Positions 8,739 through 16,352 of a stretch of 64,000 bases of DNA are shown here, piece by piece. How positions within the stretch are numbered: the stretch's first letter is position 1; each line of letters begins with the position of its first letter. A program made the position numbers and the translations under genes. This stretch comes from Vagococcus zengguangii (GTDB lineage: Bacteria; Bacillota; Bacilli; Lactobacillales; Vagococcaceae). The stretch lies in assembly GCF_005145005.1 (NCBI RefSeq), contig NZ_CP039712.1, forward strand, positions 279,001 through 343,000, written 5' to 3'. A model generated the notes under the pieces. The model was not told the DNA's origin. It was given only the letters and a program-made list of their open reading frames with translations, and made no database searches.

Positions 8739-9464
8739 ATGAAACATGCGTTAATTTTAGGAGCGAGCGGTGATATTGGCACAGCCTGCGCCCGTGTTTT
8801 AGCAGCGCAAGGTTGGTCACTATATCTACACTATTTTCGTAATCAAGATAAAATTAGTGCGCTACAACAACAGTTAATTGCTGATTATCCGACGCAAGAA
8901 TTTTTTGTGATTCAAGCTGATTTGAATCAAGCGGGTGCAAGTGATAAAATAACTAAGTCGCTCTTTAATATAGATGGCGTAGTGGTCGCTAACGGCCAAA
9001 CCATTTATCAGCTATTGACTGAAACAACCAGTCACGCGATGGATGATTTGTGGACAAGTATGTTGAAAAATCCAGTCGAAATATGTCAGCAAGTGCAGGC
9101 TAAATTAAGTCGAGAACATCAGGGGAAAATCGTCTTTATTGGCTCAGTCTATGGCTTACAAGGTAGTGCGATGGAAGTGATGTATAGTACAGTCAAAGGC
9201 GCGCAACATGCGTTTGTTAAAGCATACGCCCAAGAAGTAGCGAGCCTTGGAATTACGGTGAATGCCGTCGCGCCAGGTGCGGTTGCCACACAAATGAATA
9301 CTGATTGGACAGCAGAAGAGATGCAAGAATTATTAAACGAAATACCGCTAAATCGCATGGCAAAACCTGAGGAAATCGGTGCTGCAGTAGGCTTTTTAAT
9401 GAGTAAATCAGCAAATTATATAACAGGAACAATATTACCAGTTACAGGTGGCTGGAAAGTATAA
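8739..9464 (+). CDS. ymfI: SDR-family reductase YmfI (EF-P 5-aminopentanone reductase type)
   Basis: Short-chain dehydrogenase/reductase of about 241 residues. The NADP-binding glycine motif GASGDIG is at residues 7-13, the catalytic Ser in FIGSVYG, and the YxxxK pair in YSTVKGA (about residues 148-154). In Bacillus subtilis the orthologous YmfI finishes the 5-aminopentanol modification of translation factor EF-P, and the conserved operon position supports the same role here. That remains inference, since SDR enzymes are hard to tell apart and EF-P itself is not in view. The ATG at 8739 follows AAGGAG by ten bases; a TTG one codon earlier is better spaced and cannot be excluded. Confidence 0.82.
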   Translation: MKHALILGASGDIGTACARVLAAQGWSLYLHYFRNQDKISALQQQLIADYPTQEFFVIQADLNQAGASDKITKSLFNIDGVVVANGQTIYQLLTETTSHAMDDLWTSMLKNPVEICQQVQAKLSREHQGKIVFIGSVYGLQGSAMEVMYSTVKGAQHAFVKAYAQEVASLGITVNAVAPGAVATQMNTDWTAEEMQELLNEIPLNRMAKPEEIGAAVGFLMSKSANYITGTILPVTGGWKV

Positions 9465-9495
9465 TTAGTATAAAGAGAACGAAGGTGACGAATAA

Positions 9496-10398
9496 ATGGA
9501 AACAATTGGAGAAAGACTAAGAAAAGCAAGGCTATCTAAAGGTATAACGATTGAAGATTTACAAAAAATGACAAAAATTCAAGCACGCTATTTATCGGCG
9601 GTCGAAGATAATCAATTTGAATTGTTACCTGGTACATATTATGCTCGTAATTTTATTCGTCAATACGCTCAAGCAGTCGGATTGGATGATGAGGAGCTAA
9701 TTAAGCTATATGAGAACGGTGGAGAAGCGATTAATCCCGTTGGTGAAAGTGCAGGTGCCTCACGAACAGAGTTAAATCGTAGAAAGCACCGCACGAGCAA
9801 TATCAGTAAAGATAGATGGCCGATGATTTTACTTAGTTTAGCGTCTTTACTAATTATTGCAACGGTCTTTTGGTTGACATTAAGACAGTCAAATCCTAAA
9901 CAAGTGATTAAACCAAATGATAATGTCGTAGTAGAGGGAAGCTTTGAAGAGTCAACTGATAAGCCAGACAAAAACAAAGAAACAGCAAGTTCTGAATCTA
10001 AAGAAGCAACTAGGGAAGAAGAATCTTCTGAATCTAAAGAAAAAGAAGAACTTAAAACAACCATTGACATAGGGGAAGAAATAGGTCGTGATACAGAAAT
10101 TGCGGTGAAATCGTCTGAAAAACAAGCCACAGTCAAAATCAAAAGTACTGGTGGTCGTTGTTGGATCGGTATTACAGCCGATGGACAAAGTGCTTATAAC
10201 GCGACTGTCGAGGCCAATCAAGAAGCAGAAGTTAAGTTAGATGAAAACGTGAAAAACGCCGTGATTACATTAGGCGCTGCGAATGCAGTGGAATTATTTG
10301 TTAATGGTGAAAAAGTTGACTTTAATAAAACAGGAACAAATCTAGATATGCGTAACTTGAATTTAGCGTTAAGCTATTTAGATAAAGAGAACGATTAA
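9496..10398 (+). CDS. ymfM: RodZ-family helix-turn-helix membrane protein YmfM
   Basis: 300 residues. An N-terminal HTH_25 domain (METIGERLRKARLSKGITIE, residues 1-70) faces the cytoplasm. One membrane segment follows at about residues 110-131 (WPMILLSLASLLIIATVFWL). An outside linker rich in Glu, Ser and Lys spans about 145-190, and a C-terminal DUF4115-type beta domain (KIKSTGGRCWIGITADGQSA) closes the protein. This domain order is that of RodZ, which connects MreB to the elongation machinery in rods. In a coccus the role is less clear but probably concerns cell-wall synthesis. Start ATG is preceded by GAACGAAGG. Confidence 0.9.
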   Translation: METIGERLRKARLSKGITIEDLQKMTKIQARYLSAVEDNQFELLPGTYYARNFIRQYAQAVGLDDEELIKLYENGGEAINPVGESAGASRTELNRRKHRTSNISKDRWPMILLSLASLLIIATVFWLTLRQSNPKQVIKPNDNVVVEGSFEESTDKPDKNKETASSESKEATREEESSESKEKEELKTTIDIGEEIGRDTEIAVKSSEKQATVKIKSTGGRCWIGITADGQSAYNATVEANQEAEVKLDENVKNAVITLGAANAVELFVNGEKVDFNKTGTNLDMRNLNLALSYLDKEND

Positions 10399-10438
10399 GA
10401 CGTGATAATCAAAAGCGTCTGAGCGAAATTCGAAGGGT

Positions 10439-11026
10439 GTGTTTAAAATTAATTTACCAAATAAATTAACCGTATTGCGAATCCTTATGATTCCAATCTT
10501 TATTATTGTTGTAGGAGCGAACATGGACTGGGGAAGTTTCTCAGTTGGTGGCACAGAAGTTGAATGGACACAATTTGTTGCAATGATTATTTTTGCAATC
10601 GCTAGTTTAACGGATTGGTTAGACGGTAAAATTGCTCGTTCCCAAGGTTTGGTGACAAATTTTGGGAAGTTTGCTGATCCATTAGCCGATAAAATGTTAG
10701 TAATGACAGCCTTTATCATGCTAGTGGCACAAGGCAAAGCACCAGCTTGGGTAGTTGCAATCATTGTGTGTCGTGAGTTAGCTGTCACAGGTTTACGTTT
10801 GTTATTAGTGGAAGATGGTGAAGTGATGGCGGCTGCTTGGCCAGGAAAAGTCAAAACCGCTACGCAAATGTTAGCGATTATTTTCTTACTAATTAACAAT
10901 GTTCCATTTGAAGGGTTAGGGATTCCAGTTGCAACTATCTTATTGTATGCTTGTTTAGTTTTCACCATTTATTCAGGTGTTGATTACTTTATCAAGAATT
11001 CTCATGTTTTTAAAGGGTCAATGTAA
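10439..11026 (+). CDS. pgsA: CDP-diacylglycerol-glycerol-3-phosphate 3-phosphatidyltransferase PgsA
   Basis: Makes phosphatidylglycerol phosphate, first committed step to phosphatidylglycerol and cardiolipin, in the membrane. 195 residues. The CDP-alcohol phosphatidyltransferase signature DG-x2-AR-x8-G-x3-D-x3-D is complete, beginning DGKIAR (about residues 63-68) and ending GKFADPLAD. Several membrane helices flank it. The start is a GTG giving MFKINLPNKLTVLR, which agrees with family N-termini. No in-frame ATG exists between the preceding stop and this point. The only purine-rich stretch (GAAGG, ending at 10436) is two bases away, an unusually tight spacing. In Bacillus cinA and recA follow; here the operon ends at a terminator. 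Confidence 0.92.
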   Translation: MFKINLPNKLTVLRILMIPIFIIVVGANMDWGSFSVGGTEVEWTQFVAMIIFAIASLTDWLDGKIARSQGLVTNFGKFADPLADKMLVMTAFIMLVAQGKAPAWVVAIIVCRELAVTGLRLLLVEDGEVMAAAWPGKVKTATQMLAIIFLLINNVPFEGLGIPVATILLYACLVFTIYSGVDYFIKNSHVFKGSM

Positions 11027-11028
11027 AC

Positions 11029-11057
11029 AAAAAAGAAGCCTGTCAGGCTTCTTTTTT
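11029..11057. terminator. Bidirectional terminator after pgsA
   Basis: AAAAAAGAAGCC and GGCTTCTTTTTT around a 5-base loop TGTCA. The A and T flanks let it work for pgsA and for the converging small gene. Confidence 0.88.
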
Positions 11058-11058
11058 G

Positions 11059-11349
11059 TTATGTATTATCGGTTGTTTCTTCAATTGCCGATGTTGTTTC
11101 TTCCGGTAATTCTTCGGTAGTTGTGACGTCATCTTTATTAAAAATGCCATCTAATGTTTCGACTAATTCAGGTGTCGCTTCTTTTACTTTATTTATTAAT
11201 TCTTCAGCTTGTCCACCTAAATCTTTTAAGTAACCAGTGATTTGTGTTTGTGCTTCATCAACCGTGCCATCTTTAACTAATGTTTTTGCTTTCTCAATTA
11301 ATGCTTCTAATTCTTTTAAACCTGCTGTGACGACTTCTTTATTATCCAT
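11059..11349 (-). CDS. Small acidic helical protein, function unknown
   Basis: 96 residues, not recognised. Residues 1-70 are predicted mostly helical from the pattern of leucines and charged residues (LKELEALIEKAKTLVKDG, then LGGQAEELINKVKEATPELV). The last 25 residues are a low-complexity tail of Thr and Glu. No signal peptide, no membrane segment, no cysteine, no tryptophan. It starts with ATG behind AAAGGGATGG, which is a fair ribosome site, and it lies alone between the pgsA terminator and ssrA. The amphipathic repeats could mediate self-association or binding to a partner, but nothing in the context defines one. Confidence 0.6.
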   Translation of the reverse strand: MDNKEVVTAGLKELEALIEKAKTLVKDGTVDEAQTQITGYLKDLGGQAEELINKVKEATPELVETLDGIFNKDDVTTTEELPEETTSAIEETTDNT

Positions 11350-11504
11350 ACCAGTAAACCATCCCTTTCTTTTTGTTATTTAATATATATCATGATAGCC
11401 CATAATAGGCAAAAAAAGTGATTTAACTATTATAGAAAAGTTTGAAAACAAAAAAACACCAATCTGATGATTGATGTTTTTTACAACTGATTGAATTCGA
11501 AAAA

Positions 11505-11869
11505 TGGAGGCGAGGGGAGTCGAACCCCTGTCCAAACATATTGCCACAAAAGCTTCTACGCTCATAGTCATGCTATTGGAATTTCACTTGATAAGCTGCC
11601 ACATGACAGGCGTCTTATCTTGCTAGTCTGATGATCTCTTTTAGCACTTACAGACGGAAAGAGCTAACGTATCCCACTAAGTTTGAGACCCTTACCTGAG
11701 CACATGGGCGATGCCAGGAGGATCTTCGCTAACAGGTTATTAAGCTGCTAAAGCGAAAGTGTTGTTTTTATTGTTTGCAGTTATATTTAACTGTAACGTT
11801 TTATTGTAGCCGTAACCTACAGAACGCTACTCAAGCTCAAACTATGCCTGTCGAATCCATAACGCCCCC
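11505..11869 (-). ncRNA. ssrA: Transfer-messenger RNA (ssrA)
   Basis: One-piece tmRNA of about 365 bases on the minus strand, which frees stalled ribosomes by adding a degradation tag. The 5' end GGGGGCG pairs with CGCCTCC near the 3' end to make the acceptor stem. The T arm is present with GTTCGACTC. The tag reading frame (11740-11778 on the plus strand, read backward) is ANNKNNTFALAA followed by TAA, ending in the ALAA that ClpXP-type proteases recognise. The last genomic bases are CGCCTCCA followed by TTTTT, so the terminal CCA is not encoded and must be added, while the T run helps termination. Confidence 0.96.
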
Positions 11870-11889
11870 GTTTTATAACGTTGCCCTTT

Positions 11890-11917
11890 ATTATAACATA
11901 AAAATTATGCTTGTAAA
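11890..11917 (-). promoter_or_regulatory. Promoter of ssrA
   Basis: On the minus strand, TTTACA (11917-11912) and TATAAT (11895-11890), 16-base spacing, about 20 bases upstream of the mature tmRNA 5' end. Confidence 0.7.
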
Positions 11918-11933
11918 AGACAACGATAGTTTT

Positions 11934-12707
11934 TTAAATTAGATGATAATAGTTTAGCGCTTCAACGATTCCTCCGTTATTATGGTCGCTAGTAATATAA
12001 TTCGCAATACGTTTCAAGTCGTCGATGGCATTGCCCATTGCGATGCTATAGTCGCAAGCACGTAGCAAGTCTAAGTCATTTGGTCCGTCGCCAAACGCAA
12101 ATGTTGTGACATTGTCCAATCCTAGATAATGTAGCATTTCATTTACGCCCGTCCCTTTAGAATGGCCGCATGTTACGACATCAATCGAATATGGTGTGTT
12201 GCGGTAAAACGTTAGTTCAGGAAACGCTTTTTGATAAATCTCATCATGTCCTTGTCCTAAAATTAACAACATATTGTAGGTGTCTTCATCAAATGTTGGG
12301 ACTTCAATAGGTGGGACTGGTTGAGCTAAATGCTCGTAATGATGCTGAGCCATTGTTGAATCACTGGCTAAAATAATGCCTGAATGTTTATAAAAAGCTA
12401 GTTGATGATTTAATTCATTGGCTTTTTCATGTAAAGCGTGGGCTTGGTCAGCTGAGATTTTATGATTGATAATTTCTTGTCCTTCAAACACAGCATATTG
12501 CCCATTCATTGTAATAAAAGAATTAATCCCTGTTTTTTTAAGAATATCGGTGATTTCGGTGTTGGTGCGACCAGTTGCGATAAAGGGAATAATGCCATTT
12601 TCACGCATTTTTTTAAGTGATTGTGCCACATCATCTGTGATTTGTGATTGATCATTTAATAACGTACCGTCTAAGTCAAAAAAAACTAACGCCTGGATTT
12701 CTGTCAT
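11934..12707 (-). CDS. Cof-type HAD-superfamily hydrolase
   Basis: Haloacid dehalogenase family phosphatase, 257 residues from the ATG at 12707. Two earlier in-frame ATG codons (12719 and 12755) exist, but the only ribosome site (AGAAAGG) directly abuts the 12719 ATG and is well spaced (12 bases) for 12707. Motif I is FFDLDGTLLND at the N-terminus with the two catalytic aspartates, motif II is IATGRT, and motifs III/IV are the lysine region GHSKGTGV and FGDGPNDLDLL. The C2-type cap domain lies between residues about 85 and 190. Family members dephosphorylate sugar phosphates, phosphorylated cofactors such as FMN or PLP, or similar small molecules. The substrate cannot be told from sequence or context. 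Confidence 0.85.
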   Translation of the reverse strand: MTEIQALVFFDLDGTLLNDQSQITDDVAQSLKKMRENGIIPFIATGRTNTEITDILKKTGINSFITMNGQYAVFEGQEIINHKISADQAHALHEKANELNHQLAFYKHSGIILASDSTMAQHHYEHLAQPVPPIEVPTFDEDTYNMLLILGQGHDEIYQKAFPELTFYRNTPYSIDVVTCGHSKGTGVNEMLHYLGLDNVTTFAFGDGPNDLDLLRACDYSIAMGNAIDDLKRIANYITSDHNNGGIVEALNYYHLI

Positions 12708-12881
12708 GGAGCGAATCATCCTTTCTGTTTGACTATCATGTTCTATTATCATCATATCAAAATAAGTAAGCGGATACTAATGATATGTGCTATAGACCGC
12801 TTGGATTTTAAAAAACTAGTAAAGAAAAAAATATATAGTATAATAGAAAAAAAGGAAAAATAACATGACGGAGGTAGCCTA

Positions 12882-13604
12882 ATGAGAATTTTGATGATTG
12901 AAGATAACGAATCGGTATCAGAAATGATGAAAATATTTTTCATGAATGAGAAATGGGATGTTGAGTTTAAAAACGACGGGAAAGAAGGATTAGATGCTTT
13001 CCTAGAAAACCCAAAAAGTTGGGATATTATAACATTAGATTTAAATTTACCATCAATGGATGGTATCGCAATTTGCCAAGAAATTCGTAAAGTTTCAAGA
13101 GATGTTCCTATTATTATGTTATCCGCCCGTGATTCTGAAAGCGATCAAGTAATCGGTTTAGAATTGGGAGCAGATGACTACGTTACCAAACCATTTAGTC
13201 CATTAACGCTAATTGCGCGTATCAAAGCACTTTATCGCCGTTCTGAGCGTGTAGAAGTGATGGAAGAAGCTCCTCGATTGCATAAAACGTATGATGTCGA
13301 AACTAATCACGTAAAGATGAATATTAGCACGCGTGAAGCTTATGTTGATGGACAGTTAATTGAAGGTTTGACACTTAAAGAATTTGATTTATTGTTAACT
13401 TTGGCAGGCAAGCCTAAGCAAGTATTTTCTAGAGAGCAATTATTAGAATTAGTATGGGATTACCAATACTACGGTGATGAACGTACGGTAGATGCACATA
13501 TAAAAAAATTACGTAAAAAAATGGAAACGATAGGTCCTAGCATTATTCATACCGTGTGGGGGATTGGCTATAAATTTGATGATAGCGGAGTCGTTGAAGA
13601 ATGA
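12882..13604 (+). CDS. OmpR-family response regulator, YclJ-like
   Basis: 240 residues: receiver domain (1-115) with acidic pocket MIEDN, phospho-acceptor aspartate in ITLDLNLPSMDG (about residue 51) and the conserved lysine in YVTKPFSP, then a winged-helix effector domain (about 135-235) with LVWDYQYYGDERTVDAHIKK. The N-terminal signature and the segment SDQVIGLELGADDYVTKPFS agree closely with Bacillus YclJ as I remember it. Target genes are unknown. The kinase gene overlaps by four bases (ATGA). A TATAAT at 12839-12844 could be its -10 box. The strong operon pairing supports a YclJ/YclK-like system. Confidence 0.88.
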   Translation: MRILMIEDNESVSEMMKIFFMNEKWDVEFKNDGKEGLDAFLENPKSWDIITLDLNLPSMDGIAICQEIRKVSRDVPIIMLSARDSESDQVIGLELGADDYVTKPFSPLTLIARIKALYRRSERVEVMEEAPRLHKTYDVETNHVKMNISTREAYVDGQLIEGLTLKEFDLLLTLAGKPKQVFSREQLLELVWDYQYYGDERTVDAHIKKLRKKMETIGPSIIHTVWGIGYKFDDSGVVEE

Positions 13605-15049
13605 AATATTTAGCCCAACAAATGATTGGGTTCTTCATCGTTATTTTGACGGTTATGATTGTAATTGGCCTGTCATTTAAATCGTTGACACGTCAAACCT
13701 TGGTGGGAAATTATTATGAGCAAATGCTTTCGTATGCACGAAGTCTTGTGACGATGACGCATCATAGAAATGGTGAGTTGCTTGATAATGTAGAGAACGC
13801 TGAAGAATTTTTGAAAAATCAAAAAATTGGCATGATTTATTTTGATGATGAAAGGCGTCTAGTCTATCCAGAAATTTCAGAGCATCAAGAACTCAGAAAA
13901 CATCCACTATCAGAAAGTCAATGGAAACAATTATCAAACGGGGAAGAACTCTCGTTTACTCAAAAATATAAGATAGATGAACATCATGAAAAAGACTATG
14001 CGATTATCGTTTATCCAGTTTTTACCCGTGAACTTGATAATGAACTGATGGGAGCCCTAGTGATTTATCATCCTGTCAGTTTAATTAACGCCAGTATTAA
14101 TGCGTTAACCCGTAATTTATTAACCGCCTTTTTAATCTCTAGTTTATTAGCGATAGTGTTTAGTTTTATTTTTTCTCAGTATCAAGTTAACCGAATTAAT
14201 TTACTTAAAAAAGGTACAGCCAAAATAGCGAATGGTGAATTAGATGTCCAAATTCCTATTAGAACGGGAGATCACATAGATGAATTAGATGAACTTGCGA
14301 TTTCATTTAACAAAATGGCTCACAAACTGCAAATATCTGACGAGGAAATTAAGTATCAAGAAGAGCAAAGGCGACGATTTATGGCCGATGCCGCACATGA
14401 AATGCGTACGCCCTTAACGACCATAAATGGGTTGCTTGAAGGAATCTCATACAACATGATTCCAGAAAGTCAAAAAGAGAAGACGTTTGAGTTAATGAGC
14501 AAAGAAACAAAACGTTTAATTCGATTGGTAAACGAAAATCTAGATTATGAAAAAATTAGAACTAATCAGATTCAGATGAAGCTAACAGTATTTAATGCTA
14601 CTGATGTTTTATATTCTATTGCCACACAGTTATCGCAAAAAGCTCAAGAATTTGGAAATGAAATCATCGTTAGTGCTTCTAGGGAAATCGAGGTGCATGC
14701 AGATTACGATCGATTCGTTCAAATTTTGATAAATATTACTCAAAATGCGATTCAATTTACTCAAAATGGTAAAATCTATTTAAAAGCTTCTCGTGTTAAT
14801 AATAGTACAGTTATTATGATTAAAGATACGGGTATTGGGATGACAGAAGAAGAAGTCCGTAATATTTGGGAACGTTACTATAAAGTTGATCCCTCACGTA
14901 AGCATAACAAGTACGGTGAATCAGGTCTTGGTTTAGCGATTGTGCAACAATTGGTTCGTTTACATGAAGGTAAGGTTGAGGTAACAAGTAAAAAAGGTCA
15001 TGGGACAGCATTTATTTTAACATTCCCAGATCATCCAGATGAAATTTGA
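13601..15049 (+). CDS. Sensor histidine kinase, YclK-like
   Basis: 482 residues, membrane sensor partner of the preceding regulator. First membrane segment at about residues 7-27, extracytoplasmic sensor region of about 140 residues, second membrane segment near 170-192, then a HAMP linker (about 193-245). The H box is AHEMRTPLTTINGLLEG (His near residue 268), followed by the N box NITQNAIQFTQNG, G1 box DTGIGMTEEEV and G2 box GESGLGLAIVQQL. All catalytic boxes are intact, so it should be active. Signal unknown. The gene is followed by a terminator, making the two-gene system a self-contained operon. Confidence 0.9.
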   Translation: MKYLAQQMIGFFIVILTVMIVIGLSFKSLTRQTLVGNYYEQMLSYARSLVTMTHHRNGELLDNVENAEEFLKNQKIGMIYFDDERRLVYPEISEHQELRKHPLSESQWKQLSNGEELSFTQKYKIDEHHEKDYAIIVYPVFTRELDNELMGALVIYHPVSLINASINALTRNLLTAFLISSLLAIVFSFIFSQYQVNRINLLKKGTAKIANGELDVQIPIRTGDHIDELDELAISFNKMAHKLQISDEEIKYQEEQRRRFMADAAHEMRTPLTTINGLLEGISYNMIPESQKEKTFELMSKETKRLIRLVNENLDYEKIRTNQIQMKLTVFNATDVLYSIATQLSQKAQEFGNEIIVSASREIEVHADYDRFVQILINITQNAIQFTQNGKIYLKASRVNNSTVIMIKDTGIGMTEEEVRNIWERYYKVDPSRKHNKYGESGLGLAIVQQLVRLHEGKVEVTSKKGHGTAFILTFPDHPDEI

Positions 15050-15065
15050 ATAGTCAGTTAATATC

Positions 15066-15114
15066 AAAAACGAAAGGGGAACGTAGACGAATGGCGTTTA
15101 TCCTTTCGTTTTTG
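15066..15114 (+). terminator. Terminator after the two-component operon
   Basis: Perfect 12-base arms AAAAACGAAAGG (15066-15077) and CCTTTCGTTTTT (15102-15113) with a 24-base loop; the T-rich 3' arm continues as TTTGTTT. Confidence 0.75.
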
Positions 15115-15192
15115 TTTCTTTTCACATGAAAACTGCCTATAATAAACAGTAATAGATGATAAATGCAAAACGCAAATAGAAAAGGTGAGAAA

Positions 15193-15465
15193 ATGTCAGA
15201 AAATTATAGTTATCCATTAAATGTGGACTGGTCACATGAGGAAATTACGAAAGTAGTAACAATGTGGGCGATGTTAGAAGAAGTTTATGAGCGTGGGGTT
15301 GACATAGAACAATTGCAAGCAGCTTATCGAGACTTTAAAAGTGTCGTTAAAAGTATAGGTGAGGAACGCACGTTAGGTCGTCACTATGAAGAGTTATCAG
15401 GTTACTCATTGTATCGTGTCATGCAGCAAGCTAAAACGATGACAAAAGGCAAGGTCAAAATGTAA
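15193..15465 (+). CDS. UPF0223 family protein (YktA-like)
   Basis: 90 residues from the ATG at 15193 behind AAAGGTGAG. An in-frame ATG 10 codons upstream lacks a ribosome site and is not conserved in the family. The sequence (NYSYPLNVDWSHEEITKVVT near the start and YEELSGYSLYRVMQQAK near the end) is characteristic of UPF0223, a small helical family of unknown function restricted to Firmicutes. A TATAAT at 15138-15143 may drive it. It runs straight into the inositol monophosphatase family gene, as in Bacillus where yktA and yktC are close together. Confidence 0.88.
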   Translation: MSENYSYPLNVDWSHEEITKVVTMWAMLEEVYERGVDIEQLQAAYRDFKSVVKSIGEERTLGRHYEELSGYSLYRVMQQAKTMTKGKVKM

Positions 15466-15475
15466 GGAGTACATG

Positions 15476-16246
15476 ATGGAGACAAATAGACTAAGCGAGC
15501 TCGTAAAAAGTTGGCTTTATGAGGCTGGGGATCGGATTAAACAGGCACTGAGCCAACCATTAGAAATGACAGAAAAAACAGATCGTACAGATATAGTGAC
15601 CAATGTTGATCGTGAAATTGAACAATTTTTTGTAAATAAAATCGTTGAATATTTTCCAAATGATCGAGTCTTAGGAGAAGAAGGAACGAATCGTTATCTT
15701 GAACAAGAAACTGAACGGACATGGATTATTGATCCAATCGATGGCACACTTAATTTTTATAAGCAGCAAGACTATTTTTGTTTGATGTTGGCAATTGAGC
15801 AAGAATCGGGTGAGTCATTAGGATTTATTTATGAATTAATGCGGGATGAATTACTATGGGGTGGAGAAGCTTCGGGCGTTTATTTGAATGATGTGTTAGT
15901 TAAGCCTCCAGCGAATCAAACGTTAGTCGAAGGAATTGTTAGTCTGAATTCTGGGATGTTATTAGAGAATACATTCGCGTTACAAACGGTTGCTAAACAG
16001 GCAATCGGTGTGAGGATGGTGGGCTGTGCCGGCATAGGTATCAAGGAAGTTTTATTAGGTAAGCAAGCTGCTTATATTTCCTATTTACAACCGTGGGATT
16101 TTGCAGCCGGACGAATTATGGCAAAATCCTTAGGAATTGTTGTAGCAGAGATGAATGGACAAGAACTGACGATGACACAACGTCAGGCGGTTATTTTTGC
16201 AACGCCAGCTACCTATGAAGAGATAAAGAAAATGCAAGAATTGTAA
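15476..16246 (+). CDS. Inositol monophosphatase family protein
   Basis: 256 residues. Lithium-sensitive, magnesium-dependent phosphatase family (SuhB/IMPase). The first metal site is formed by GEEGT (about residue 66) and DPIDGTLNFY (about residues 85-94), the second by WDFAAGRIM near residue 204. All metal-binding acids are present. ATG 15476 is six bases from GGAG, better than the ATG one codon earlier. Substrates in bacteria range from inositol phosphate to sugar phosphates and nucleotide phosphates such as pAp, and the sequence does not decide among them. Cotranscribed with the UPF0223 gene (seven-base gap). Confidence 0.85.
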   Translation: METNRLSELVKSWLYEAGDRIKQALSQPLEMTEKTDRTDIVTNVDREIEQFFVNKIVEYFPNDRVLGEEGTNRYLEQETERTWIIDPIDGTLNFYKQQDYFCLMLAIEQESGESLGFIYELMRDELLWGGEASGVYLNDVLVKPPANQTLVEGIVSLNSGMLLENTFALQTVAKQAIGVRMVGCAGIGIKEVLLGKQAAYISYLQPWDFAAGRIMAKSLGIVVAEMNGQELTMTQRQAVIFATPATYEEIKKMQEL

Positions 16247-16264
16247 TTTTCTGAAAGTTTTTTA

Positions 16265-16294
16265 TTGTCATGTTACCTTCTTTGTTGTTATAAT
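16265..16294 (+). promoter_or_regulatory. Promoter of typA
   Basis: TTGTCA (16265-16270) and TATAAT (16289-16294) with 18-base spacing. Confidence 0.65.
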
Positions 16295-16352
16295 AGAAAG
16301 TCGAGTAAATTAGTCGTGAAATAAAGACCTTGAAAAAGTAAGGAGCAATCAA

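Noticed and set aside
10378-10968. Minus-strand frame of 196 codons over pgsA
   Set aside because: Antisense to a gene with an intact phosphatidyltransferase signature.
11380-11571. 63-codon minus-strand frame at the 3' end of ssrA
   Set aside because: It reads through the tRNA-like domain and acceptor stem of the tmRNA, which explains the conservation of these bases.
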